Shown here: piece after piece, positions 47,757-61,200 of the stretch
How positions within the stretch are numbered: position 1 is the stretch's first letter
How the letters are laid out: every line of letters begins with the position of its first letter
DNA from: Taenia hydatigena
Lineage: Eukaryota; Platyhelminthes; Cestoda; Cyclophyllidea; Taeniidae
Reading direction: 5' to 3'
NCBI GenBank assembly: GCA_036345935.2
Contig: JADWOT020000009.1
Coordinates: 15,867,556-15,931,555, forward strand
DNA length: 64,000 nucleotides
Position numbers and translations under genes: made by a program
Notes under the pieces: generated by a model
What the model saw: only the letters and a program-made list of their open reading frames with translations
The model's database searches: none
Told to the model about the DNA's origin: nothing

Positions 47757-50061
47757 GACGAGACCAGGGACGGCGTTGCGCAAATGGTTATTTACTGATT
47801 TTGCCTTCTTTTTACCGCACCAATTTTCGCCAGTAACAGAACACCCAACAGTCTAATTCTTTGCCTTGACAGACAGATACCTTTCTAATCGCCAAGAGGA
47901 TAGAGTAGGTAGAGATCTTGGGTGGAAGAAGATGCTACGCAGGATTGGCTGTAGCAGCTGTAGATGTTTGCAGTGGGAGGGCAGCACCTGATGTCAATAT
48001 GAAATGTAGCCTTCTTTGTGTAAATAAAATTTACCAATCCGTCCCCAAAGCAGTCAACTCGAAAGTTACTAGGCTTGGTGCTAGCACGATGAAAGGAAAG
48101 CCACTTGCGCATCTCTGCCTTCCACCATTGGTTTCTTCTCCTTGGAAGTGGTAAAGAACGTAACAATTAAAAGCACGCTTTTGAAATGTAATGTTAGGGC
48201 TTAAAGTGGGCCAAGTCTTAAAGCTCATTTAAGTTAGCAGCCTACTCCTTTTCAGGGATTAAAGACTTCCGATCCGTTGCGTGGGTGATGTTGACAATTG
48301 TCATGATATGATTAGAATTACCACGTCATAGTCCGTTCATCAGTTCGCCTTTTAGCCTGTGCAAGGATGAGGCCCCACAAGGCAGATGATAGCAGTGAAG
48401 CATCAAAATGACGGCCATTAGTCTCCTTGCCAATTTATGTTAAAATTCTAAAAATGCGCAGGAGGGACATTAAGATAGACAACGTTCCTTCCATACTATT
48501 CATTGCCTTGCAGGCAGCGGGATCTCAGGCTGACAATACTGCGGCTAAACTCATCAGCTAAAGCAACCGTTCCTCCTACTCCCCTCCAATCTTTCAAGCA
48601 GAGAGCTCTTTGACTTCTGTCAACGAAACCAATGAAAATGTCGTCTCCACAAGAACACCACTGCCATGATGTAACACGTGGCACTTCAGCATAACCTGCC
48701 ACACTGCTCTTTCCCTTCGTTTGTCAACACAATTATAGTGGGCTCCCATGCACTTAAACCACACTTTACGCACGCATCATAGACCCGTCTACCATGGTAG
48801 TCCACACAGCGTCAAGCACGTGTCGCCACGCTGGCATTCATTGGAACGAGACCATCACTTTATTATGATCAACGACACCCACGCCCCATCGCTCCTCCTT
48901 TGCTAACTCTTCTAACATTTCCACACTGTTACCAGCATCCACTCACCTCGAACCCTCTTGCACTCAACGCTGAGAGTGCCACCACCAAGTTTTTATTAGG
49001 CCTGCAATCACCGCATTATTCTTTGGTCTGGTATTGTCCTGTGTGCTCCAAAGCGATCTGACTCCAAATGTAGTCATTCATCAAACGTTTGAAAGGCTCA
49101 AGTTGTCATAACAAAGACACAACTTTTGCGCGTAAAATAGTGCATACGTTCTATTTTGACTTCTCTCTTGCAGTGGCAAGACCAAAGAATGATAAGGCGA
49201 TTCTGGTTGTGAAAACAATTTGATGGTGGTGCTCTCAATGTTAAGCACGGAAGTGTTTGAGGTGGGTGTTTGTTGTGAAGAGCGGGGGAGTTTCAAATCA
49301 TCCGGAGCTAGAGAAGATATTGGCCATGGGCGGCATTGATCACAACAAAGGCTCTGGAGGCGTTTCAATGAATATCAGCTTGGCAACACGCTCTTCACCT
49401 CACCTGCATTGCCATGACAGACGGATTGGCTCAAGTGCAGTGATGTCCACCAGGCTTGTGTTGCGGCAGCTTTTACTACACTCTCAAGTGTAGCATCTCC
49501 ACAGTGGTGTTTTTTCAATGTTACAACTTTTCCTTTGGTAGTATTCAGCACTGCTTCCCCTTCTTTTGGCCATGTGCAAGGAGGAGAGAAGAATATCACA
49601 TTAGACAAGTGGGAGCTTCGTCTCGATAAAATGTCTCGTTTTCCTCCACAGCTCACACCGTTGAACGTGTTAAAGGTCTCAGAGAATGAGCTAGGGGAGT
49701 CACAATAGCAGTCGCATTCTTCACTCGGTGGTGTTAAGTATCCAAACAACGCAAGTGCACTCAAAATTGTTGTCCATTTATAACTGTCCACCTTACGCAA
49801 AATAACTTTTGCCTAACTAGTTCGAAGGATGATGCGCAACATGAGTGTTCACTGCATATTTTCTCAAAATCGGTCGCCATTTGCCACGATGATAAGAAGC
49901 GTGAAAGTTGAATGTAAGAGGGCTCACGCATTCTAATACGCCACATTGCGTAGAAGTTGCCTTGCAGGCCATGAGGAGGAGAGCTCATAGACCGATATGC
50001 AAGAGAAGCATTCTTATGAATGCACCATGAGTTGTGAATGGTAGGCAGTTGCGGCGAGAAG
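47757..50061. repeat. Unit 5'-flank relics leading to psi-F
   Basis: 47,930-48,160 is a reversed relative of 35,790-35,990. 48,640-48,860 is a minus copy of the 5'-flank core; 49,200-49,760 is a plus copy, followed by the antigen promoter region at 49,870-50,060, in which TATA has become TTATGAAT. No other gene seen. Confidence 0.55.
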
Positions 50062-50132
50062 ATGGTGTTTCAGTTGTGTCCCATTTTGTCGGGAGGCTTT
50101 CGCTTTGGCTGAAGTCCACAAAACAGCTGTTG
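50062..50132 (+). pseudogene. Solitary antigen exon 1 relic psi-F
   Basis: ATG at 50,062 opens MVFQLCPIL as in the family. The exon is 71 nt instead of 70: one extra base around GTCGGGAGG puts GGC TGA in frame. The donor GTAAGT is intact at 50,133, but no FnIII or tail exon follows; the sequence passes into other repeats near 50,180. Confidence 0.85.
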
Positions 50133-50659
50133 GTAAGTTGGAGCTTATTAGCATGGGCATTAAAGCATTTGGCGTTTCGCGAAACTCCTAAAATTAAATA
50201 AGGCGCCGTCAGAAAAGAAGTTCAAGTCCACAGTGTTCTCGTATGCAAGAAGGGATGAGGTTAAGATGAGCCTTTCACACCATTCCATGGGTGTTCAGAC
50301 GTGATCCTGTTGTTACTAACATACCCTTCTCTAGCAGTTGGTAAGTGGCTTATCGGAGTTGAATCAGTCTACAGCGGACAATGCTATTAAGCAGTGAGAT
50401 ACATTGCCAGTGCCAGAACAAGGACTAACGAGGAAAGATGAGTCGTTACAAGAAGTAGGTGGTGGCGCTATGAAAGTTGGGCAAATATTGTAGGGAAGTA
50501 AATTTAGAACTCCTTTCCGTGAAAACGAAACAGGGAGACAGCCATCATGCCCTCTGCTTAGCTTCATCTGCATTAAATCATTAGGCTTCCCTTAGGGTGA
50601 ATGTCAGGGTGAACACTGGATTTAGCGTGCCTTCTCAGAGATTGTAATGAACAATATAC

Positions 50660-51330
50660 AAATTCCAAAAACGTCATGGGTTGGAAATAAGGTGGACGCG
50701 GTATTTGAAATTCGCAGTGGCGAATATCATTTGATCGAAAATGCTCTAAATTTTGCGGCTGTTCCAACAGACTGCTTCGGATGGAGCGGTGGCTGGATTA
50801 AGGACTGAGGTAGATAAACCTATTGATTTGGCACAGAAAATAGGTAGAGAGGGAAAAGGGAACGGGATTCGCCTTTTGACGAAATCAAAGACGAGGGAGC
50901 TTTTATTCTTGCAAATGAGCGCAACATAAGGTGAAGATTCAGTCTCGCTGCTCACAGGGTGTAATTGAATTAAAAAGGCAGACAATAAGTTGAATGGATG
51001 TCCTGGAAGAATTTCACAAATCAGAACATTATGACTATTACCACCTCACTTTGATCCAAGTGTACTGACTTAGTAGAGTGAATTGCAGTAACACATGGCA
51101 GCGCAGCGGCCGCTGTCACGAGTTGAGCCCTACAGACTCCAAGGCTAAGGAGGCGATTATAGACGTGCAGTAGCAATAAGGCCTACTCGCGGTGGCGAAT
51201 CGCACCGTGCCCAAGTCACCTCCTTCGGGAACTTGTACGAAGGTTCCTACTCGAATGAATTCGTTGGTACCACAACGGCATCTGATGGGCCACAACTTGT
51301 CGGCAAACATGGGCATGACTTTCGAGTGGC
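50660..51330 (+). repeat. Direct duplication, first copy
   Basis: Matches 54,530-55,260 on the same strand; shared landmarks are GCACAGAAAATAGGTAGAG, CGCCTTTTGACGAAATCA, GCAGCGGCCGCTGTC and ACCTCCTTCGGGAA. Confidence 0.7.
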
Positions 51331-54300
51331 ACACTAGCAAGGCGACGAGGACAGCTCTAGGCAAAATAACGCACAAACTAGTTTGTTGTTACGCTTTTCC
51401 TCGAGTTAAAACAACATCAGACATAGCAACATTTCTGCGCATAAAATGGCTGCCAAACGGCAATAATGAAGGAAAGGCATGCGATACGGCACATGAATTT
51501 TGCTCTTCATTGTCATTTTTCGCAAAATATATTACAACGTGTGAGAAGTGGGTCATGGGATCAGCCACACAACGCTCCTTCTTGGCTTAAAGACAAGCAA
51601 CACAGAAATCAACTGTTTAAAATATCATCTCAAATTCAGTTTACATATTTGTACCATACGTTTTTGAGTCGTGCCATATGCCATCAAGTAAATTGAGACT
51701 AAACATGTGACATAAGCAGATTGTACACAATGGACTGATTTGTCATCGACTCTTATCAAGGTACCCTTCTTCACGGGTGAGTCGACGCAGAATGGGAACT
51801 TAACGCAGATTGATACATGAGGCGTGGACACTATATTAAGGTTCCGTTTGACCATATGACACTTTCTGTGCTTTGTGTGCTCTGATTTGCCTTAAGTGAA
51901 GCTTAGCAAATCCACTGTCGGCTGGGTGTCTGATTAAGCAAAAGCTTATGCTCGACGAGCACAACATGTCAAAAGTGAGGTAAAGCAGCAATGAGTGGTG
52001 CGAAATTGCGCCGAGGTAGTTTCGTGCAGACTGAAGTGAAATCTCCATGACAGACCACGGTGATTCAGCTGCTTCTCACCGGCTCACATGATACGTGCAT
52101 TTGAAGTGGAAGTTCGGCTCAAACACACTCACGCACTTACACAAGCTCTCGTGTCAATTCCATTGATATAAATTGAATCGCTGTAGTGAGGAAGTAGTGC
52201 TACCATCCTTCTCAGCAATCCGCCTTATCAATGAGTTGTCAGCGTTTACTCGCCGTGTCCCCACTCGGTGGCAGAAGAGGGGACAATGACCTGCCACATC
52301 AGTGGGAACATAGTACAACTGGAACCGCCACCCACACATACTAACACGTTGTATTTCACTCAAAAATTTACCACAGTTTTATTTCCATCCTTTCTACTGG
52401 CAGTGTTTCATTAAAGTGGTTTGTGCCTAAGCCACCATTCGCGCATGGCTCACAAGACGCCTCGATTATCATCGTATTGATGAGGTCAAGCACGTGTCTT
52501 GTTCTAAGTGCAATTGGGTCCTCAAAAATTGCATCTACCAAAAAGTGGGAAAAATTACAGCAGGTGCTTCCGATTGTACAATATTTTTATTAATGCTGTT
52601 AAAAGAAATGAAAATGCCTCTTCTTTGCAATTTATAAGACAGCAAGAGAAACAGATATTTTAGTTTTTTGAGTTCAGTCTCAGCGGTTACACACTGGCAT
52701 GTCTGTTTGCACTGCTTTTCTATCCTTTAGAAAGCCGGTTGCAGGTCCACTCGTGTTCTCATCTGAACGAGAACTTCCGTCTGAGCATTTGGCAAGTCTC
52801 TAACACTTGCCGTAATCTTTTTGAATTGGAGCCGCTTTGTTCTCATACTTTATTCCATCACACCAATCATCGCTATTAAAGGTAGATAAAATGTTGGATC
52901 AACCAAGTAACAACATTTTGCTTCTACAAAGCTTGAGCAATCAAAGCAAACGAAAAAATTGTTGGAAGTGTGTTCCACTGGAGTGTAACCCACCCGCAAT
53001 CAAAACATTTGCGCCGTCTATTGTCGGATGGGCAATTTATGAACAATATGGCTCGCATTCAATTCGTTCGATAAAGCAAACACACAGCATCGGAGTGTGG
53101 GCTCGTCCAAGTAACAGATAGGCATAGGATCGGTGTTCTGTGAAAAGGCGAGGCTAAACTAGGATTAATTCATATATGGTGTTGGTTTCGCTGAACATGC
53201 GAGTTGACTACTGCTAGGCTCTCATCAGTGGCAATAATTTCAGCACCAGTTAGATTTGAGTAGTCATTGAGTAGTGGAGCACTGCATCTACTTAAGTGTA
53301 TCCTACTTCCACATACGTCGTCATTTTCAATAAAGGTGATCCAAATTGCCTTGTGATTTCTAAAGTAGAGCTAGGCCACAGCAACATGGCAGAACATACA
53401 TTCGTGCAGAACATCAACGATTCAATCCACGACATATATTTTCACCTTTCCTCCGGACGGCATCATCACCGTCTTCCCCTACCCTCAACCCAACACAGGG
53501 CATTCCTCGGCGTTGATGGCTCGTCATCAATTCGCCCTCTCCTCGTGGACCACCAATTACAGTCCTTGAAACATCTTATATGTGAGAAAGTATTTGATTG
53601 CTACATGATTGATGCATCACGGCTAGCCAAGCGAATCCACGAATTTGGCCTACTTGTTGACTGTGTGTGGGATGATAAAGGAAATTGATGCCACATAAAG
53701 ACGACGGCCTCTCGCGTGTTATTTGGTAGCGGTGAGGAAGCAAGCCGAAAGTGTACTTTGACGGGATTAGGCGTCTCTCTCATATGCTGCTCTCATCTAT
53801 TCACTCATTCATCCATCTATCCATCCACAAAGGTTTTATTAATGTGATGGAGTTTTGGGGAAAGAGCATTTACCTACGCGCTCCGCGTCGCCACCGTTGT
53901 CAACTGGACAGTTTCATAGCTCACTACTTAAGTGATGTGGCAGAACATTTTGCTTATTAACAAAAGATGCTTGGAAGGTCAATAACATTGGTGGTATGAT
54001 TGCCTGTTTAATAAAATGTCATCAGTATGCAGCATCATTCGAAAATGAAACACAATTTCGCGTTGTCTCCCTAGAAATATGGATTGCGCATGCGACTTTT
54101 CCGCACTTATTTAACATTTAAGTTTGACACAGCAATACTCCCCATCATCATTAAGGAGACTTTGTCAGAGTCTGGTGACTTCGCTTAACTACTATTTTGT
54201 GCAGTTGGAAGTGTGCACCAGGTTAACGCAATGCTCTGCATTTGGTGCTTTGCTTACCCATAGGTCCTCACAGCTCACAACTCCCAGATCTTCTCCACTT

Positions 54301-54529
54301 TGCAAAGTAGTTCACTACAATTGGACTAATTCACTGAACTCTAAATTGGTAGCTTTGGCAGTGATCGGGAAATAAATACCCTCTGATATATGTTGTCAGC
54401 ATCACGTGCTGGATCACAATTCCTCTTGTTGTGTTAGGACAAAGAATTTGCCTGTGTGGACGCATTTAAGGCTCTGTTGGGCGATACGATTTGGGTGAAT
54501 GGGATGGTTGGGCACACGTCTCGATTTGC

Positions 54530-55260
54530 TGAATGAATCGCCTGTGAGCGTGGCATTTGATATTCGCAGTGGAGCATGTCATTTGATTGGAATATGCGCC
54601 ATTTTCTATCGTTGTATCGACTAACCGATTTGGATAGAACAGTGGCTAGACTAATGACAGCGGTGGATGGACAAGTAGCCACCTAAGTATGGGCACCCGG
54701 AAACCCATTACTTTGGCACCGAAAATAGGTGAGGAGGGATAGGGGTACGGCATTTGCCTTTTGACGAAATCATCGAAGAGGAGGATTTTATCCTTGCAAA
54801 TAAAAGCAACACGAAAGTGAAAATCCAGAGCTCTGCTGCTCACTGAACCTGCTTAAGTTAAAAAGGCGGACAATAAGTGGAGTGGATAGCTGAGCAACAG
54901 AGGAAATAGATGCACAGAAAAATTCCATAAATCATGAAGCTATGACGACCGCCACCTCACTTTGATGCGAGTTTACTATATTAGTAGAGTGCATTGCAGT
55001 AGCATGTGACAGGACAGCGGCCGCTATCGCTCCAATAATAAGGTGATAATCATCGACGTGGAGTAGCAATAGTGCCTATCCGTGGTAAGGAATCACAAGC
55101 ATTTATATCTTCGTACCCAAAGCATCTCCTTCGGGAATCTATACGAAGATTCCTACTCGAGTGAATTCGTCGATACATCAGGGGTATTTGAAGGGCCACA
55201 GCATGCTGACGAACGTAAGCGTGAATTTAGAGTGACACATTAGCAAGGCAAGAAGGACAG
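54530..55260 (+). repeat. Direct duplication, second copy
   Basis: Copy of 50,660-51,330, about 80-85% alike by eye with small indels. Confidence 0.7.
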
Positions 55261-55577
55261 CCAATGGGTTTGGCCTCAGCAGTTACACGCTAGCATCTGT
55301 CCGCAAAGCAAAAAGTGGTAAAGGCACCTTATTTATCTTGCCGTAGATGCTATGTAACCTTTTGGAAATCATAAGGCTACTAGCACATTCATCTGCCTCA
55401 TTTCGAGCATTTTACCACTTTTCACCGAAAAGGACAGAACGCCTTCCCTCTCCGTTCCATTCAGCCGTGTAGAAATATGCCACATTCGTCTATTTCTCAT
55501 TAAAAATTTGTTCCCACTGGAGTGTTAACTTAATGTCAACGAGGCAAGAACGAATAGAGAGTGGATTATTTCCGACA

Positions 55578-56510
55578 CTATATATGCTGGGTAAGTAGGA
55601 AGAGGTGAAGGGAAACACAAGTCATGCTTTGTGTAATTAGATAGAGAAGAGTGATCGGAAAATTGGCATTGATGGGCGCCAGCGTTTGTGCAAGAGCTAC
55701 TGTCATGCAAGTGAAGAGGACACCAGCTATCGCAGAGATCATACCAGATCCGCTAGTCGTTTCAGCACCTCCTTCCTCATTACCTATGCAACGCAGATAT
55801 TTTGCTTTTTACATCGTGCAAAGCATGCGCATCTCTCAATGCGGAAGCATTTAGTAATGGTGGTCAGTGTATGCCAAAATAAAGCTCATTTGCAAGATGG
55901 GCATAATCACGTAGACTAGCTTACCAATGCCCTGTGTCTGAATTTCCTTGGTTAATGTCAAAATTCGTCTTCCATTGTGCATTGTCAGCACATTTATAGT
56001 GTATGATGTGTTGGGCATGAGATCCTAGAGAGTGACTTCTCCTTCGCTGAGGCTCGCAAATGCTGACTTTGGGAATGTAGAGGGAGAAGCCGACACTGCC
56101 GTCACTGCGATTTCTGCATCAAGCACATCCTTTAATTCCTTTACGTCCCAGCTTAAGCGAACATAATTGGAACCCACAGAACCCCAATGGAAGTGTTTTG
56201 CCAGTGGTTGTTCTCCTGGCACTGTCCCTTCAGCAAAATAGGAAAAGTCCTAATCAGCCAGCATGACTACCTTGTGGTGTGGATTGCATTTTCCACGACC
56301 TGACAGCATGACAGGTTTAAAGTGAGTTGATGCAGATAAATGGAAATGCTTTATACAAGGTTTGACGACAAAAATGTCTTGATGTGTTAGACACATGTAT
56401 GCTTATGCTGATGAGATTGAAATGTAAAAATACAACTTACCGACGGATTTTCCATGCTTCATGGCCAAAATGAAAGACACTAACGGAAAAAGACACAAGT
56501 AGAGCATCAT
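55578..56510 (-). pseudogene. Antigen pseudogene psi-G in the left inverted-repeat arm
   Basis: On -: exon 1 56,510-56,441 (70 nt, MMLYLCLFPLVSFILAMKHG), exon 2 56,227-55,925 (303 nt), exon 3 55,783-55,578. Splice sites and promoter (box 56,570-56,559, TATAAAT 56,536-56,530) look sound. In exon 2 the codons after GEVTL read TAG GAT where gene C has GAC GGA, so translation stops halfway through the FnIII domain. In exon 3 the family stop after the hydrophobic tail has become CAA, so the frame would run on to TAG at 55,578. It is identical in coding sequence to the copy at 63,104. Confidence 0.88.
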
Positions 56511-56679
56511 GATCTCGCCACAGCTGCGCATTTATAAGAATGCCTCATTCGCAAATCAGCCTATGGGCTCTCCTCGCTTTGACCCACAAGGCGACTCCTA
56601 CTCAATGCATCGTGATGGAATACGTGAGTTCGCCCACACCCAACTCCCACGCCTGTTATCATAGAGGTGAACGGCGACT
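55614..56679 (-). repeat. Left arm of a near-identical inverted repeat
   Basis: Position x pairs with 119,614 minus x. Over 1,066 bp no indel was found and only two mismatches by eye (56,306 and 56,342, both in intron 1, G here where the other arm has the equivalent of A). Identity breaks abruptly at 56,679. Confidence 0.95.
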
Positions 56680-57827
56680 AACTTTGAGAAAATGTGCACT
56701 GTACACTCTCATCACGCGCTGTTCTTCGGCTTAGTAAGGCACAAGTTGTTTTGGGTGGGGTTGCCAGTCATGAATCCACAGCAATTACAAAGTGTGCTTG
56801 CATGTTTGGAAACTTACCACCACCAAATGAAGGATGCAACCGCATTTCTGGGTTCGCTTGCCCATTCTGTGAGACTACTTACGCGCTCAATGATGCAAGT
56901 TGTGGAAGATAACGAGACATTGTATAGAGACGAAGCTTCCACCTCTCTGATGCTCTATTCTTCTCTTCTCCTTGCACATGGCTAGCAGAAGAGGAAGCAG
57001 TGTTGAAGTGCACCAAAGCAAAAGTCTTGGCGTCAAAGACACCACCGAGAGGGCGCTACATGCAGGAATGCTGCATAAACTTTTACGCCACATCTTCTCC
57101 TTTACTGGCAACACAAGTCTTGCGCACTACAGTAAACTCAGCCCACACTTTATGCACCCTTCGCGCAATCCGACCGTCATGGTAATGCTAGCGATGTTAA
57201 GCACGTTTTGGCACGTCAGCACTCATTGTTTCGCCTCTGAAACCTCTCTTGTTATCAGCGCTGCTCACGGCCAATCTCGTCTCCCTGCAATGTGTATTTG
57301 AGACCCTTCCACTACCCACAAATGCACCTACCTCAAACCCATTTGTGCTCAACTTTGAGGGCACCACCATCGACGTGTTTTCATGCCTAATATCACCCAA
57401 TTATTACTTGGTTTGCCACTAGCAATGCAAGGAAAGCAGTCAAAATTCGACACATGTACTGTTTTACGAGTAAAATATGCACCTTTGTTATATCAAAAGG
57501 AGCTTTTCAAACATTACTCAGGGCAATGCCGGACCAAAGAATAATGTGGTAATATAAGGCCTGACAAAGAATTCAGTGGTGGTGCTCTTAAAGTAGAGCG
57601 CAGAATGGTTCGAGGTTAGTGAATGTTGTAAAGTGTGGAGAAATATGAAAGCATTTAGTGATAGAGAGGACACGGACTGTGGGTGGTGTTGATCACAACA
57701 AATGCCAACGTGGCAACACGTGCTTGACCCTGTGTAGACTGCAATGGTAGATGGATTCTATAAGGCTTGTGCAAAATATGGTCTAAGTGCATGGGAAACC
57801 GCCACAATTGTGTTGAAATGGAAGAGA
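56680..57827 (-). repeat. 5'-flank element copies between psi-G and psi-H
   Basis: 57,100-57,300 is a minus copy of the 5'-flank element, belonging to psi-G; 57,640-57,790 is a plus copy, belonging to psi-H. No exon recognised. Confidence 0.5.
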
Positions 57828-58271
57828 ATTAGCAGGCATGGAGAAGTCACACATGGCGGGCTGATACCCAACTCATTATGGGCTCTGACTGCGTTCGAAG
57901 TGCAGAATTCAAACCCATTTTTGGTATTTGCAGCTAATATTCAAAAATTGGGGACCTGTAAATTATAAAAGGTGACTAGACCCTATACACCACATCAAAA
58001 TACATTATTTACTAACCAATCGTCAGAAGAAAAGTCGACTACCTCTATGCACGAAAGCATTGCTTGGGTCCATCACTGGACGCCTACCCATGGCGTTCAT
58101 TCCCAAATGTTCTACGATCGACGGATGTGCATGTTTTGCATGACATAATAATCGGAATGTTTTGTTTGTTAAGACTATGAAAAAGGGATAATCTAAACGA
58201 CCAGCGGATCTGGTATATCTTCAGCGACCGTCGGACCCCGCTTCACTTGCATGGCAGTAGCCCTTGCTTGA
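57828..58271 (+). pseudogene. Antigen pseudogene psi-H, 5' truncated
   Basis: Only the second half of the FnIII exon survives (57,828 to about 57,954; GEVTHGGLIPNS, then FAANIQKLGT), fused directly to a 5'-flank element, so exon 1, promoter and the first strands are deleted. The tail exon near 58,190-58,271 ends well (TSGSGISSATVGPRFTCMAV, then ALA and TGA) but has a stop just before it. The FnIII donor is also lost. Confidence 0.8.
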
Positions 58272-61200
58272 ACGCTCGCGTGCGTCAATGCCAAGTTCAT
58301 AGTCACCCATCCCCATCCAATATCACGAGCCATGACTTGCATCTTTCACCAAACCTTTTACTTTTGCAGGCATTCATAGTGTCTCAAACGCCACATTGTC
58401 TATTCATTATTGCTTATTTGACATTAATTCAACATCTCATAGCAGATACATCCTGAACGGCATACACACTTAGCACATCTATTCGTGTTTGAATGGAACA
58501 GAGTGGGGAGAGGTTCTCTCCTTCGGGGTTAAATAGGAGGAGGTGTTCAATTTGAAGCCATGGATGTGCTCGCAGCCACATATATTCCACGAGTCATTCT
58601 AGCACCTACTCTAATACTTATGTTCCTTAAATGAGCTTGGTAGGCCAGAGGCGGGAGGACAATTTGAACCTCGTCGTAGAGCAGTGTAGTCGCTCTGCAG
58701 AGTGCGACACATCCCCGATTTGAACTCTCCTACAATATCACTCTGCACCTTCACCCTGACCTTCAATAAAGACGTCAAGAGGTGCTCAGCCTTCTAATAG
58801 TAAGGGCGGAAGGAGGGAAGAGGAGGAATCGCTATACCAACAGTAAGATAGGTAAGGTAACTTCGTCACTTTTACTGCTTTGCAAGCAGACGAATGCCAG
58901 AATGTAACCGCTGAGGCCAAACTCATTGGCTACAGTGTCTGCTTCTCCTATTCACCTACAAATTTTAAAGAGGAAGCTTTGTCCTCTCTTTTAACAGCAC
59001 CGATGAAATCATTGCACAGCCGACAACACCACTGTCAACACGCAGCACGTGACACTTCAGCATCACCTGCCGCACTCTTCTCTCTTCTTTTAACAACTCA
59101 GTTCTATGGAACACATTCCAATGGGGCATTATATTTTGCATGCATTTTATAATCCATCTACTTGTTTTCTCGCCTTGATCACTACATTATTTGCTTGGAC
59201 TGGTGATGTTCATGCAAGAACTAAGTCAAATTAAGGCACATGCACTGTTTTACGAGTAGAATGTACGTTTTCTTTATGACAAAATGAGCTTTTAAACGCT
59301 TAAGGGAAGGATACGTTGCAGTTAGATTGGCCTACATTACTCAGGGCGGCCGAAAATGTGGAACCGGTGTCAGTGTTAGACCAAGTAATAATCGGTGATG
59401 TAAGCCTTTTAAACAAGTCAGTGGTGGTGCTTTTAAAGTTGAGTAGAAAGGGGTTTGAGGTGATTGAATGTCGCAGTGCATGAAGAAACATGAGAACATT
59501 TGACGACAGAGTGGAGATGGATTGTGGGCGTTGTTGATCACAATTCAGTGATAGTCTCGTTTCGATGATTGTCAACGTGGCAACACATGCTTGACCCCCA
59601 GCATCCTACTCAACGCGTCGCCTCCCTAAGCGTGGTTAGCTCGTCATCAATTGGCCCTCGCCTTGTAGGCCACCTGTTACAATGCTCGAAAACTCTCGTA
59701 TGCGAAGAGGTGTATGGTTTTCACTTGATTAGATTGCAGTGAAATGCGTATGGCAGGCATGATTTAAGATCGGTTAAACTTCACCTCCTACCAGGTTAAA
59801 AGATGGTGCAAAGTGAACGCTAGTAGACAAGTTTAACGAATTCCTAAACAACCTCTACCTTGGAGTTGACAGAAGAAGTTTGACTGGGCTGAATCCTACA
59901 AACCTTCTTGCTACATTGAAGCAGGAGATAGGTGGTGTAGCAGCACCATACTTCTTTCGGTGCTCCCTTCCACGCCCTGTCTACTCTAAACTCACCAGAC
60001 TCGATTCACATGTAGTGAGAGGAGAGCTGCTTTGGAACGGTTTGTCAAGTTGACAGTTGTGTCAAAGATTGCTCGAAGCTATTCACAGGAAATATGACTC
60101 AAGCACTTTGATTGCAGTAAAGGTCAGACTAGAGCAAAGTGCGACCCGAGTGGTGAGGAGATGTGAAGATTGTTTAAGGATCAGAGCCTTACGGCTGTAC
60201 GCATTTACTCTCATGGACTCAAACTGTGTTTTACCCATCATTTAGCGCAAATAAGCAGCTCCAGGCCTATTTGCTGCACTTCCTTTTCGCCGACAGAAGT
60301 GGAATGGCCGTCAAGTATTTATAGTTGGTCGGACTTCAATATGAATGCCCGGTTTGGGCGAGAGGATAGCAATTGCATGTGTTACACGATCTGCTTTATT
60401 TGGCAATGAATGTCTGGCCCATTTTAAGCGTTGGATGTCTAACCGAACATTCAACTTACTAGAGTAAGCAAAGTTAGCCTTTGCCTAGGACGAAAAGGCG
60501 GTGAACTGAAAATGGCCGAGAATATGGCCTGTCTAACTTACAGCCTTTGCTTATAAGTGCAAAAAATTCAAACAAAGTATGTTCTGGCTTTCATTCAATG
60601 CCCTTGTTAGTAGTACTGAGTAACATAACCTGTAAAAGTATGTAAAATCAAAGAGCATAGGTATCACACCACGAAGCTCTTCAAAATACCTTAGCGTTTT
60701 GTTCTCACTCTAGCAGGAGATTATCTTTGTCAGGTGAAAGACATTCATGCTTTACCAACTGCCATGCAGTAGCAATTGTCTGGCCTGCGAGATGGACTAT
60801 TTTTATCAGAACTACCTCCTAGACAGCGACCGATGCAAATTGCCATGGAAAATCATTGAATAGCCTTACTTTAAGGCATTTAGCAAGCTATGAGGTCAAA
60901 CTCGTGCACGTTGAAAGGAAGGAGGATGGGCCAATTTTGGAGTCCGTTATAATGAAATGTATGCGATACCTTTTGTGCTGTAAGGACGTCGATTTGGAGG
61001 TGATTCCCATCCTTCCCAATATCCCACGCCAGGATGTTTCGCGTCGAATCCTCTGTGTCACTTGGTTCACATATCAATATCGCCATCACGTACTCGTCCG
61101 TTCATTCCCTCTTCATCCCTTCATTCACCCACAGATGTTCCGTTCATTGAACTGAGACGTGTGCTTGACTATCCCGCTCACCGAAATTGCGTCATGCAAC

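Larger units (their letters stand above)
50133..55577. repeat. Spacer of rearranged repeats, no supported gene
   Basis: 50,220-50,350 matches 29,340-29,470. 50,660-51,330 is duplicated at 54,530-55,260. 52,110-52,480 matches parts of 31,010-32,790. 53,380-54,400 is a plus-strand copy of the family at 45,270-46,690. 55,330-55,560 is the reversed antigen 3' flank. The open frames here follow the repeats and carry no domain. Confidence 0.5.

Noticed and set aside
58640..58710. Possible tRNA-like segment with paired TTTGAAC stretches
   Set aside because: No cloverleaf could be drawn: acceptor and anticodon stems do not pair, and there is no proper B box.
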